Assembly: GCF_902686445.1 (NCBI RefSeq) | Contig: NC_062214.1 | Span: 39,317,454 to 39,381,453 of the forward strand | Direction of reading: 5' to 3' | DNA length: 64,000 bases | Origin: Sciurus carolinensis | Lineage: Eukaryota > Chordata > Mammalia > Rodentia > Sciuridae | Shown here: piece by piece, positions 45,761 to 58,634 of the stretch | Position numbering within the stretch: position 1 is the stretch's first letter | Layout: each line of letters opens with the position of its first letter | The notes under the pieces: model-generated | Databases searched by the model: none | What the model saw: only the letters and a program-made list of their open reading frames with translations | What the model was told of the DNA's origin: nothing | Program-made: the position numbers and the translations under genes

Positions 45761-47590
45761 TTTAAATTTTTATGAGTTCTAATTAGTTATACATGACAGT
45801 AGAATGCATTTTGACATATGGTACATAAATGGAATATAACTTCTCATTCTTCTGGTTGAGGTACAACCAGTCATGCAATCCTTCATGCACATAGGATGGT
45901 AATGACTGATTCATTCCATTGTCCTTCCCACCTGCATACCCACTCCCTTCACTTCCGTCTGTGTAATCCAAAGTAACTCTTCTCCTCCCACCCCATTATG
46001 AATTAGCATCTAGCATCTGCATAGCAGAGAAAACATTTGGCTTTTGGTTCTTTGGGATTGGCTTATTTTGCTTAGCATAATATTCTGTAGCTCCATCCAA
46101 TTATGACAAATGCCATAAGTTCATTCTTCTTTATGTTTGAGTATATGTACCACATTTTCTTTATCCATTCATCTGTTGAAGGGCACCTAGGTTGTTCCGT
46201 AGTTCAGTTATTGTGAATTGAGCTGTATAAACATTAATGTGGCTGCATCACTGTAGTATGCTGATTTTAAGTCCTTCAGGCATAAACCAAAGAGTGGGAT
46301 AACTGGGTCAAATGGTGGTTCCATTCAAAGTTTTCTGAGGAATCTTACTGCTTTCCATAGTGGTTGCACAATTTGTGGCCCCACTAGCAATGTATTGTCT
46401 ACTTTTCCCCCCACATCTTCACCAACATTTATTGTTGCTTGTATTCTTAATGATTGCCATTCTGACTGGAGTGAGATGAAATCTCAGTGTAGTTTTAATT
46501 TGCATTTCTTAAATTATTAGAGATGTTGAACATTTTTTCATATATTTGTTGATTGATTGTATTTCTTAATCTGTGAAGTGTCTGTTCAGTTCCTTAGCCC
46601 ATTGATTGATTGGGTTATTTGTCTTTTAGGTGTTAAGTTTTTTGAGTTCTTTGTATATCCTGGTTATTAATGCTTTATCTGAGGTGCAGGTGGCAAAAAT
46701 TTTCTTCCATTTTGTAGGCTCTTTTTACATTCTTGATTGTTTCCTTTGCTGTGAAGAAGCTTTTTAGTTTGATTCCATTCATTTGCTGATTCTTGATTTT
46801 ACTTCTTATTCTTTAGGAGTCTTGTTGTGGAAGGCATTTCCTAAGCTGACATGGTGGAGATTTGGGCCTACTTTTCTTCTATTAGGCACAAGGTTTCTGT
46901 TCTAGTGCCTAAGTCCTTGATCCACATTGAGTTGATTTTCATGCAGGGTGAGAGATAGGGTTTTAATTTCATTTTGCTACAGTAAATTTCCAGTTTTCCC
47001 TGCACCTTTGTTAAAGAGTCTATCTTTTCTCCAATGTATGTTTTTGGTGCCTTTGTTTAGTATGAGATAACTATATTTATATGGGTTTGTCTCTGTGTCT
47101 TGTATTCTGTATCATTGGTCTACGTGTCTGTTTTGGTGCCAATACCATGCTGGTTTTGTTACTATGGCTCCATAGTATAATTTAAGGTCTGATATTGTGA
47201 TGCCTCCTGCTTCACTTTTGTTGCTTAGGATTGCTTTTGCTATTTTGGGTTTCTTATCTTTCCAAATAAATTTCATGATTTCTTTTTCTATGAAGAAAGT
47301 CACTGGTCTTTTAATAGGAATCGCATTAAATCTGTATAACACTTTTTGTAGTATGGCCATTTTGACAATGTTAAATCTGCCTATCCAAGAGCATGGGCAA
47401 TCTTTTCATCTCCTGAAGTTTTGTTCAATTTCTTTCTCTAGTGTTCTTAGTTTTTATTGTAGAGGTCTTTTGCCTCTTATATTGAGTACCAAATACTTTA
47501 TTTTTTTGGGGGGAGTACTATTGTTAACAGGGTAGTTTTCCTAATTTCTCTTTCAGTGGATTCATCACTGATGTGTAGGAATGTATTTGA
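45761..47590 (-). mobile_element. Older L1 fragment, 3' UTR to ORF2 end
   Basis: Begins with a T-rich tail and TTATACATGACAGTAGAATG, then the ORF2 C-terminal region in reverse. Homology to L1-A and L1-B is clear throughout, but short indels and stops break the frame; the longest piece is an 82-codon frame at 47112-47360 with [17 protein letters not shown]. Truncated on its 5' side near 47590. Confidence 0.8.
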
Positions 47591-50190
47591 TTTATCCTTA
47601 CCCTTTTCTTTTCTCTTCTTTCTTCCATTATTTTGGACTAGCGTTTATATATCAGAGAAACATTCAATCTTTGATTTTCTGGGTCTGGTTTATTTCACTT
47701 AGCATGATGCTCTTCGGTTCCATCCATTTATTGGTAATTGCCATAAATTCTTTCTTCTTTATGGCTGAGTAATATTCCATTGCATATATAGACCACATTT
47801 TCTCTATCCATTCATCTGTTGACAGGCACCAAGTTTGGTTCCATAGCTATTGTGAATTGTGCTGCTAATACCATTGTTGTGGCTATATCCTATAGTGTTT
47901 AGATTTTTTTGGATATATATACTAGGGGTGGGATAGCTGGGTCATTTGGTTATTCCATTTCTACTTTTTGAAGAATCTCCATACTGTTTTCCGGAGTGGT
48001 TGTACTAATTTTCAGTCCCACCAACAATGTATGAGTGTACTTTTCTCCCCACATCCTCATCCTACATTAAGATGAATTCTTAATGTAGTTTGATTTGATT
48101 TCTGTGATTGCTAGAAAAGTTGAACATTTTTTTCATATATTTTTTGTCCATTTGTATTTCCTCTTTTGCAAAATGTCTGTTTAGTTCTTTTGTCCATTTA
48201 TTAATTGGGTTTTTCTTTTCAGTGTTTTTTTTTTTTTTTTCAGTTATTCTATATCCTGGATATTAATGCCCTGAGAAGTAGGTGGCAAAGATCTTCTCCC
48301 ATTCTATAGGCTCTTTCTTCATACTCTTAATTCATTCCTTTGCTATGCAAAAACTTTTAAAATTTATGCCATCCCACTTATTGATTCTTGCTTTTATTTC
48401 TTGCACTTTAGGTGTCTTGTTAAGGAAGTCTATGCCTGTGCTAACATGTTGGAGTGTTGGACCTACATTTTCTTCAATCACTTGTAGAGTTACTGGTCTA
48501 ATTCACATGTCTTTTATCCACTTTGAGTTTACTCTTGTGGGGGGTGAGAGATGGAAATTGAGTTCCATTCTTCTACATATTGACATCCAGTTTTCCTAGC
48601 ACTGTTTGTGAAAAAGGCTATCTTTTTCTCCTATATATGGTTTGGCACCTTTGTCTAGAACCAGATGACTGTACCTATGCAGGTTTGCCTCTGTATCTTC
48701 TATTCTTTTCTTATGTCCTCATGCCTGTTTTGGTGCCAGTACCATGCTCTTTTTGTTACTATAGTTCTGGACTATAATTTGAGGTCCAGTATTGTGATGC
48801 CTCCAGCATCACTCTTCTTGTTCAGGATCCTTTTGGTTGTTCCATGTCTCTTATTTTTATTTTCTTGGTACTATGGATTGAGCCCAGGGGCACTTTACCA
48901 CTGAGCTATATCTCCAACCCTTTTTATCTTGCTATTTTTATTTTGAGACAGGAACTCACTAAGTTTCTTAGGACCACACTAACTTATTGAGACTGGCCTT
49001 GAACTTAACAATTCTCCTGCCTCTGCTTCCTGAGTTGCTGGGATCTTCTTTTTCCAAATGAATTTTAGAGTGTTTTTTTCTAGTTATGTGAAGAATGTCA
49101 TTTTTATTTTGATTGGGATTGCATTGAATCTATGTAACACTTTTGAATATATGGCCATTTTTACAATATGAATTCTACCTATCCAAGAACATGGGGGTTC
49201 TATCTATCTTCTAAGGTCTTATTCAATTTCTTTCTTAGTGTTCTGTAGTTTCCATTGTAGAAGTCCTTCACATCTTCATTAGATTAATTCCCAAGTATTT
49301 TATTTTGTTGAAAGTATTGTAAATGGGATAGTATTCCTAACTTCTTTTTCACCATATTCAATTTTGGAGTATTGGAAAGCAATTGATTGTGTCTTGATCT
49401 TTTATCCTGCTCGTTTGTTACATTTGTTCATCAGCTCTAGAAGTCTTCTCGTGGTTTTTTGGGTCTTCTAAATATCAGATCATATCATCAGAACACCGTT
49501 AATTTGACTTCTTCTTTTAATTTCTCCTTCTCTTGATTAATTGCTTTGGCTAGATTTTCAAGGCTATATTGAATAGGAGTGGTGGGCATCCTTGTCTTGT
49601 TTTTAGAGAAAATGCTTTCAGTTTTTTGCCATTCTATATGATGTTGGCCTTAGATTTGTCACATATAGCATTTACAATGTTGAGGTAAGTTCCTTCTATC
49701 CCTAGTTTCACTAATGTTTTAAACATAAATCCTTGTTGAACTTTGTCAGATGCTTTTTCTGCATCCATTGAGGTAATCGTTGTGACTCTTGTTCCTAAAT
49801 CTATTTATGTAGTGAATTACACTTATTGATTTGCATATGTTGAACCCCATTTGATCATAATATACTGTTTTCTTAATGTGTTTTTGAATGTGGTTTGCTA
49901 ATATTTTATTAAGAAATTTTTGGTCTATGTTCATCAGGATTATTGGTCTGAAGTTTTCTTTCCTTGATGTGTCTGTCTGGTTTTTGTGTCAAGTTGATAC
50001 TGTCTTCATAGAATTGAGTTTGGCAGTGTTCCCTCTTTTTCCATTTCATGGGAAAATTTGAGAAGGCTTTGTATTAAGTTCTTCTTTAAAGATCTGGTAA
50101 AATTTTACTGAGAATCCATCAGGTTCTGGGTTTCTCTTTGTTGGAAAATTTTTGATAACTGCTCCAATTTCATTATTTGATCAATATCAT
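47591..50190 (-). mobile_element. Second older L1 fragment, 3' UTR to the RT region
   Basis: Restarts at L1 3'-end text (ATATATCAGAGAAACATTC, CACTTAGCATGATGC) and runs to reverse-transcriptase text near 50185, with many small deletions. It lies directly next to the previous fragment in the same orientation. A B1-dID SINE splits it at 48858-49043. The break on the right has no visible target repeat. Confidence 0.75.
48858..49043 (-). mobile_element. B1-dID SINE inside an older L1
   Basis: Reversed ID part (TTGAGCCCAGGGGCACTTTA) then the reversed B1 part (GACTGGCCTTGAACTTAACA, CTCCTGCCTCTGCTTCCTGA). Flanks TCTTATTTTT (48848-48857) and TCTTCTTTTT (49044-49053) fit a target duplication. L1 sequence resumes on both sides. 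Confidence 0.88.
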
Positions 50191-53100
50191 GATTTTTGCC
50201 ACAAGTATATTCTATACAGATTATTTAATATTTTAAGTAAAACATCCATGTAATTTTTTATTTAATAAGACTTTAAATTGAATTAAACCCATGAATGCAT
50301 GAGTTCAATCTTCTAGCTATACTTCTTTTTAAAGCAGTGCTTCTTTTTAACACATCAAACTAAATTCAAATGTATTGAAATGAAAAAAATGCTTTTCATG
50401 TACCATGTAAAAATCATCTTATGTCTCAATCTTCAGAAAACACTGACTTACATAATCAATTACTATGGAGTTTAGATGAGGAACAATATAACAAATTTAC
50501 AGTTACTCTATTAAAATATGTGAATTAAAGACTCCTCTTGTTCCCCTAAGGCCATAATCAAAATTATGGCTTGCATATATTGTCTGCCAGGCAGTAGCAT
50601 ATTAATCAGAATTTCTTTGGTGTTCATAGATATTTTGTATAATTTAGCTTTAAAAAACAGCCTTCAGATAACAGCCTTTCATGAGTGTTGAAAAGACTTT
50701 AGTTTCATTCTTAATCTTTCAATAATAGATCCCAAGAGTGAATGAATAAGGTTACACATTTTACTTTTATAATCATCTTTGCTCAATCTACTGAAGTAAG
50801 GAATGCATTAATATAACATAGCACATTATTTCTTCTAGGCTGCTTTATAATTTGTTCAGAATGATTGCAAAATCTTACTAAAAGCAATTCAAATGCTTCA
50901 AAAAGAGCTTCTCATTCATGATTAAAGACACATAAGCCGAAAGAAGGATCCTCAGCTAATTTTGAAGAATCATTGAAATATTTTGAGAATCAATTTACCT
51001 AACCAAATATAACAAAATTTAGACTTCTGTTTACAGTTACAGATTTCTAGGCTTATATTCATTTGCTCATAAAATTTGGACTACAGGTCAAAGGGAAACA
51101 TTTAAAATATTCACTATTTTTAATAGAAATCTTTCTAAAATGCATTATCTACTTCTAGATAGTCTTAAGCAATTGATACTAACCCTAATACACATTTCTT
51201 TAATACTCCTTTCTGCACTTCTACTAGCATACAATACTGGCATAAGGGTCTGTGCTTTTAGTTTTTCTGACTCTTACCTGTTAGCTTTATTTTTCAACTT
51301 TTATGCTAATCTCTCTAATGAGCCTAAACCTTATTTGTCCTTCTTCTATTTGGTTGCTCCCAGTTTTCTATGGGTTTACCTATGTTTCTCAGTTTGGAGA
51401 CTGTTGTAGTGTAGACATCCTGTAAGTGTTGAGAAAAATTTAAAAACACATCTCTAAATTTGGACATAGCAAGGAAGCACTCCCTTTCCTCCCCAACTCT
51501 ATTAGACAGAGAACTTCTTTCTCTGTCAGTGAAGTTCTTATCCATTTGTACTCCTCCTGATTTGCATACAGATATTCACACATGTCTGCTAACTTACCGT
51601 ACCCCTCAGCCACACACACAAAGCAATAAAATTTGTCATAATTTCAGCCATTCCTTTGGAGATCAAAAAATGCATCCAATGAGGAGATTCAGGATATTAT
51701 ATTCCCATAGTAAAGGAGACTTCCTAAAGTACCTTTGTTGGGGGAATAAGTTGGGAAATGATGATCCATCTGTGGTGTCCCCAGCAGGCAGTGCACAACA
51801 TTTTATTGGCACGAGATGAAGAAAATACAGGAAATATTATTTATATTGTATCATACTTTAAATGTCTGGGATAAATATGTTTGATATCTAGAGATTATCT
51901 GAAATGGTGAGGTATCCTCAATGAAGTGTGGCAAGTTAACAATCTAAAGGGATTTTCAGAAGCAATTCAACTATTAACATCTCAATTTTTTTTTTGCAAC
52001 ATATCATGGTTTATGTGCTACAAGATACCACGATGTGTTATTTTATACAATTAATGCTTTAAAGTTTTTATATCCTGAGAATGCTTTTAATGACACAAGA
52101 AATGACTAAGAAAATATTTTGAATTATATTGAGGTCCACAAGTTTTCTGGTGGCAAAGTACTTAAAAATGTCATTTAAGATGAATTACATAGATATACAT
52201 AAAAGCAAGCATTCTGACTTGGTTAATCTTTTACTTTCTGACCAGAAGCTGTCACAAAGCAGTTTATTTTGAACAATCTGATTTAATTTGTCCTAAACCC
52301 AGTAAAGTCAATGGTCTAGTAATGAGTTAAAAATCATGAAAAAGGAACCCATGGAGAGTATTGTGGGATGGGTTTTTGGCAGAACTTTCATAATTTCCTT
52401 TGCTATATATTCTCTTCTTAGGATTTAAAAATCTTAGGTCAGTTTATATACTTTATAAATAATATAAAGTGATAATGGTAACAAATGTTAAAATATTGTA
52501 ATTTTACAATTATTTGAAAGATTATACATAATTTTAATCCATAACCCAGTACCTATTTTAGTGATTATTGATTTACTACCAAAAGAAGGTGTCTAATCTA
52601 ATCTCTGGGTGTCAGCCTGACATTTGAAAGGGTTAACTTTTAGAGAAAATATCCCATTTCTTTAAATGCTTCTAAAATTGAGACTTTTTCTGTGTCCACA
52701 TTTGAAGTGATTATTTAGGTACTTGGAGAATTTAGATTTATTAGCTTTACATTAAATGTGATTTTTGAAAGATTCAACATCAGAAAGAAGGCAAATAATC
52801 AGCTCTTTCTGAATCACAGGAAAAATTCTTATAGATATTTGTGTATATAGAGAGATATACATATATTCAAAATAACTCACTTCTAAAGGAAAGATAAATA
52901 TATTTATATATTAAAATGTAAGTATTTTATATATATGTATGAATATCTGAAATATATTTAAGTTTAAATAAATGTAAATATTATGACATTTAACCAGATA
53001 TGTGTATATGTATATATTGTCTATGACATTTACTTTCCCTTCAGTAATCAGTTGTTTGCTTTAAAAATTTTCCCTTTTCAACAAAACTTAGAATGAAACA

Positions 53101-53224
53101 CAATTTTACCAATTTTTGACTTTTATTTTATGTTTTTGTTTATATGTTATAAAAGTAAATCAAAAGTCATTGTAGGAGAGGAGGTTTACACCCTCCAAAA
53201 TGTCTTTCCTTGTTGCTTTTTTCT
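50191..53224. other. Non-genic AT-rich DNA
   Basis: Nearly 3 kb without a nameable gene or repeat. Frames of 89 and 119 codons at 51140-51819 have no recognisable domain and look like chance. TA-rich low complexity at about 52840-53010. Confidence 0.55.
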
Positions 53225-53300
53225 TTTTTTTCCATCCCATGGTACGGGGGATTTGAACCCTGGCCTTTCCGCTTGCAAAGCCAGCGCCTTAAGGGATGGT
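53225..53300 (-). repeat. tRNA-like retropseudogene or SINE fragment
   Basis: Minus strand has GGTTCAAATCCCC (a B box), preceded by an anticodon-arm-like GGCTTTGCAAGC and followed by a short A-rich tail (T-rich at 53217-53232 on the plus strand). The 5' half of a tRNA cannot be folded. It differs from the ID SINEs elsewhere. Probably a decayed tRNA-derived retrocopy. Confidence 0.4.
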
Positions 53301-53364
53301 CTATATTGTCTGCATGTGTTCATCGGATGTTTGGTTTGGGAAGAAAGTGATATGAGCAAGTGTC

Positions 53365-53541
53365 TGCCAGTTTTGAGCCACAGGTCACACACAGTTTGGT
53401 GCCTGTTTTTATACAGCCTGTGAACTAATGATGGTAGCTGTGTTTTTCAGTGGCTGGAAAAAACATCAATATAAAGATATTTTACAATATGGAAATTACA
53501 TGGACTGCCAATTTCAGTATCCATAAATAAAATTTCATTGG
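53365..53541 (+). mobile_element. Ancient hAT-like DNA transposon fragment
   Basis: GCCTGTTTTTATACAGCCTG, GAACTAATGATGGTAGCTG, GGAAATTACATGGACTGCC and CAGTATCCATAAATAAAATT follow the order of a well-known old mammalian transposon with a TCCATAAATAAAGTTTTATT stretch. Ends against a (CAA)n run at 53542-53564. Family subtype not certain. Confidence 0.55.
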
Positions 53542-53564
53542 ACAACAACAACAACAACAAAAAA

Positions 53565-56280
53565 GTCATTGTAGGGAATTAGTTCATAGGTCTATTTCTG
53601 ATGAATTTTGACATAGTGAGTGATAGTATATGTGCCTCTCCTTGTTTAAATACAGGCATGATGGATTATAAATGAGATTTAATGGGCTTCAGTTACATTA
53701 GACAGTTTCTGGGGCATTATTGACATTTGGAATGATCTCTGTGAGTAGTATCTTTGCTGCTTCTGTAAATTAATAGCACTGTTATCATGAATTGTGGCAT
53801 AGCATTCTAAGTATTAAAATAAAAATTCATGCTGATTTTACTAATTTTCATTTCATTGCTTTATGAATTCAAGTATAAGAACATTAAAACCACAGCAGAA
53901 GTGAAATAATTACTAACTGATCTTAGGAGTGCTTTCTGAGGTTCCCATATAGTTATTTGTAACAGAAAACTACCTTAAGAGGAAGTTTTTTTGAGGGGAA
54001 AAATGTGAAAGTTTTCTTCTAAAACTTATTAATCTTGAAAATATATACAAAAGGGACATAAAACTATAAAAATAATTGATCAAATATTTTTTGCTCGGAA
54101 AATAAATCAGCATTATCTTCTTTGTGTCAATCATGATGCTTATCATTTAAATCGTTTAGAGTTGAGAAGAGAGATAACTGTGATCTATGATTACTTATTA
54201 ATAGTATTTCCTGAAGTACCAATTCAGAAATCTTAACATTCAGGAGAATTTGAATATATCTTATGTTTCTGTTGAACAAAGTTCTTCTTTCTATTTCTCA
54301 TTTATTTTAATATTTTGATCTTTCTCAGCATATGATAATCTAGTTGCTGATTGCTGTTGAGAATAAGTATCTGTCCAACTCTCATAAAGGAAACATTTAA
54401 TTTTGTAATGATAAGGATTATTATGTTCACATTTTTTGTTTGATTTTTTTTAACTCCACTTACAATGCATTTTAAAAACACTTATTTGCTTATTACTGTT
54501 TTATTTATTTTACTAGGCCTTTATGGAATGCTCTTTTTATAATAAGCTTGTTTTTGATCCTAAGAAAACAATTTCTAATGTATGTTGAACACTTTATTCT
54601 AATGTGTGTTGAACAATTTAGGCATTGTTGAGAGCCTAAATTCTTTCTTAATTCTCACAGTCCTACATTGGGAGATAACCCATTTTAGTGGAGCACTAGA
54701 AAAAAAGAAATTTCATAATCCCTGTTTTTCAGATATGGATAAGAATAAAGTGTGTGTGTGCTTGGAGACAACACAATATTTCTAGAAGGATGAAATAATT
54801 AGTCCAAATTAGGTTATGTGTTCTTCTCTGTCTAACTAATCCACTGGGTTTTTTTCCTCATTCATATATTAAGTCAGATGTTGCTCATCGCATCTGTCCA
54901 CTGGATTAGTGGCAGAATCATGACCAATTGACTATAGTTCAATCAGTCAGCTCAAGCTGATTGCATAATTGAGTCTTTTGAGAACCACAAAGGAGGCAGA
55001 AGATATTGACTATTAGGCAATGAGAGTTAAAGTTAAAACAGTCCTTCTTCGGTGGCTCCTCATATACAGAATATTGGGAGGTGGGAAGGGGTTTATTAGT
55101 CTAGTCAGTTTGGCTGTGGAAAGTACCTGACAGTAGAATTAGTGAAGTGGAACGGGGAGAAGGCATGATCATGAGATAAAACAAATTGGAAGCCTCAAGA
55201 TTCCTTGGAGTTTACTCAAGACAAAAAGTTGGGATAAATTATAGTGGCTTGGAAAGACTTTCTGAGCACTAGGAATAATGAGCTCATCAAGTGCTAAGAA
55301 GAAAAGTCATCTTTGGCAAGTTCTATAGCCAGCATAACTCTGTTCATTGAATAACAGGTACGGGGTTACTACACTTTGAGATTTTTAAGATATAGGGAAA
55401 GAATTTACATAGGAAACATTTTTTTAATATTTACATTATTCAGATCTGTGAGAATAGTTCTGTGCCCAAGAATTTATTTCTTTGCTTCCTTCATACTAAT
55501 TTTTATAGGTCTAGAAAAAATAAATTTTCAAATGCTTTATACTGTCCCTCTCCCTTAGCTCCAATATTGATGGTGTAATCTGGTACCATTGTTCTAAAAT
55601 TAAATGTGTTTATTTGAATTTTGTTTATTAGAATTTTGAGGTCTAACTTAAAATTTTATTTATTAATATTTAAATTAGAAACAAAATTTAATGTTTATTG
55701 ATGAAGGTTAAAAATGTTGAAGAAGGCTTTCCTTGTCCTGGAATTTAAAACTAAGACTTAAAGCTAAGGACCAAGGAAGCATCAGGTGTCCCACATTCTA
55801 AAGAGAGCTTCAACAACTGTTGGTCAAATGCCATTTTAATTTGAATAGGCCCTGGTCTCTCCTGGTATCTGTCACCTAAGCCCATAATTATAGTTGTGAG
55901 GTTGGGTTTTCTAGAAAGTGGTCTCTGAGATAGACAGAGCACATAGGTTACCAATTAGGGAGCATTCTTAGGATAAAAATCTGTTGAAGAATGGGGAAGG
56001 AGGTAACACTGAGTAGTGGGGAAATTTGAAGTGTGTTATAATCTCAACAATGCCCTTCAGAGTTGTTTTGAATTGGGGCAAGGGCTGGGCCTTTGTATCT
56101 CCACAGGCATCATTATTGGGCAGGGGGCCAGGTTTAGATCCCCGAGTTATTGGATGTGATTAGCCCCCAACTACCACGAAGGAGGCATGATCTAGAGCAA
56201 GGAAGGTGAGGCCATCCTTTTCAGCTGAGCCAGCTTCTGGAGAGGTCAGCAGTTAAGAGCTATAGCTATTATTTGAATAG
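53565..56280. other. Non-genic DNA
   Basis: No supported gene. A segment at 55930-56270 is GC-richer (GCAGGGGGCCAGGTTTAGAT) and may be an old repeat; I cannot name it. Confidence 0.5.
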
Positions 56281-56434
56281 CTGATCTTGGTTAGGCAAAG
56301 TTCTGTTTCTTTCTGGCTGCTTTCAATATTTTTGTCTTTGCTGTTAGTCTTTAGATGTCTAATTATGGTGTGTCTTGGCATCTATTTCCTTGGATTTTTC
56401 TTACTTGGGGTTCACTTCATGAATCTGCATCTTT

Positions 56435-56779
56435 TAAAAAATTTATTTGTTCTAATTAGTTGTAATGATAGTAGAATGCATTTATACATTTTGGTAGATC
56501 ATACATAAAGAGTGTAATCTCTCATTTTTCTGATTATACATATTGCAGAATCATATTGGTCATGCAATCATACATGAACATGAGGTAATAATGTCTATTT
56601 CAGTCTACTATCATTTCTTCCCCCATACGCTTTCTCCTCCCTTCACTCCCCTTTACCTAATATAAAGTAACTCTATTCTTCCCTATCCTGCCCCTACCCC
56701 TGCTTATAGTGAATTAGCTTCCACATATCAGAGAAAACATTTGGCCTTTGGCTTTTTGGCTTTGGTTTATTTCACTTAG
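56435..56779 (-). mobile_element. 5'-truncated L1 3' end, nested
   Basis: TTTGTTCTAATTAGTTGTAA through TATCAGAGAAAACATTTGGC to CACTTAG. Perfect 17-base flanking repeats CATGAATCTGCATCTTT at 56418-56434 and 56780-56796 show it split the older L1. Confidence 0.93.
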
Positions 56780-57923
56780 CATGAATCTGCATCTTTCACC
56801 AAATTTGTAATATTGTCAACCATTATTTCTTCAAATACTCCTTCAGCCCTGTTGTCTTTCTCCTTGACTTTTAGGATGCTTTGTTTTTGTCCCACAGGTC
56901 CATAGAGCTCTATTCATTTGAGGAGACTCTGGGTCCTACTAAGCCCTTTATTTTAGTAGGTAGCAATTCTGTTTAGATTTAGCTCATAGGTCCTGGCCAA
57001 CTTTAGTGGGCTGTAGTTCTAATGACTTTAATTTGCAGAATGTTTTTGGTCTTATTTTGTTGTCTTGTATATTTAGTGTGGTAAGGTTCCCAGTGTTCTT
57101 TCCTGATGCTGCTGTAGGGGCCAGAAGGATTTTCCCTAGGTCAGGCTTCCTGATGCCTCTAGGTAGGGAAAAGAAAGTCTGGTCTGGCAGGAAGAAGAGT
57201 GCTTTTTTTTTGAGGTTGCTCATGGTGGTGGGGATAACCTCCTTGGTAACTTCCCCTCCCCCCTTGATGTCTCTCAGTGGGGGAAGGGATAACTTCTGAG
57301 GCCAGAAGTTGGTTAAAGCAGGGTGCAGGCTTTCCTGTTGGGGATAGAAATCCTTTTCTGGGTTGAGTGTTTGTTGTGGCAAGGTTCCTTTTGCTGATGC
57401 CCCCCAGCTATTAGTGTCTCTTCATGTGGGAGGGAGTTTCAGGCTCATGGGTCTTCTTGGCAGGCAGGTTGTTGAGGGTGGATTCTCTTTGTTGATACTG
57501 TCATGTGTATTCCTACAGAGCCCCAGGTCCTATAAAGCCAGAGAACACTTTCCTTGCAGGTTTATTGATTGAGCCTCGGCAGGGGTCCTCACAGATTCTC
57601 TTTGCCAATGCTGTTGGCTCAACTGCTATTGTCAATGGGGCTTCTGTTCAATTCTGAGGAGGAACGAGCCTACCTGGTCTACCTACTCTGACTCTGTTGG
57701 GTATCAGGACACGCTGGTCCTAAGCTACTTTCTTTCTTTGGGTGAGAGGTTGTAAGATGCCCTGCAACGAAGTTTTTCCTCCAGTTCTGGGATCTCTAGG
57801 CAGTTTGTCTTCCTCCTTGCACATTTTAGACTTTTCCTTTGCTTGCTTCTTACCTTATTTCCAACCTTTATAGTTGTATTTAGTGGGAGTGGGTAGGAGG
57901 AAGAATCAGAAGAAAGGAATCTA

Positions 57924-57933
57924 TGCCATCTTG
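57924..57933 (-). promoter_or_regulatory. YY1-type box in the old L1 5' UTR
   Basis: Minus strand CAAGATGGCA, about 22 bases from the apparent 5' end of the old L1, the same relative place as in L1-B. Confidence 0.55.
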
Positions 57934-57955
57934 TCCAGACTGCAGTCTGAGAGGA

Positions 57956-58619
57956 CAAAAAGTTGCAAAATGTAATAAATTGCCATCAATTTACCAAAAG
58001 ATTTTCTCAAACATAATGAATCTGATGTTTAAATATTCAGCATATTATCTGTACAAATAACAATTTAAAGCTCATGAATTTATTTAGTATAATTGTCTGA
58101 TTTAACATGTTTATTTTATTTACCTATTTATTTCTAGTACTTAACCCAGTCACACATAGTGGCTGCCTAACAAATAATTGTTAAGTAATTAAAATATAAT
58201 TTATATTTTTATAAATGATAAAAAATGGAGTCATAGATGTTTACATAACCTCAAAATTATGTAACTAAACACTGATGAAACTAGGTATCAATATTAAATA
58301 CTTTCTTTGGTAGACACCAAATTCATTGAATCTGGAATAACATACATAAATTATCAACATTTGCTGCTTCTGTTTTATCTGATATTTGATGTCTCAGCAT
58401 GACATTAGAAATGCAACTATTTTTAGTAAGTACTATGTACTTATTCTGTGAAGTGTATTATTAATAATAATAATAATTTTAAAAACTCTCAATAGCCAGC
58501 CATCAGCTTCTTATCAATAATACTTTCAGCAGAGATTAATGTCAGTGCTTTTCAATGCAACAGAATAAAACTAATCCCTATTAAAGAATCCACAGCTGAC
58601 CTGATGAAACTGTAATATT
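57956..58619. other. Non-genic AT-rich DNA
   Basis: No gene or nameable repeat; a short (TAA)n run near 58460-58477. Confidence 0.6.
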
Positions 58620-58634
58620 AAAAGCAATTGGTAT

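Larger units (their letters stand above)
56281..57955 (-). mobile_element. Old L1 5' region (5' UTR and ORF1 start), split by a younger L1
   Basis: The left end reads as reversed L1 ORF1 text (TTTCTGGCTGCTTTCAATAT, GTGTCTTGGCATCTATTTCC, TTATTTCTTCAAATACTCC). The rest is a GC-richer old 5' UTR that ends at 57955, with a CAAGATGGCA box (57924-57933) close to the end. The 132-codon minus frame at 56984-57382 falls inside this UTR and is not a gene. Interrupted at 56435-56779. Confidence 0.65.

Noticed and set aside
51140..51819. Frames of 89 and 119 codons
   Set aside because: No domain, no retrocopy signature and no supporting context; within what AT-moderate DNA gives by chance.
56984..57382. 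A 132-codon minus-strand frame
   Set aside because: It lies in the decayed 5' UTR of an old L1 and has no recognisable domain.
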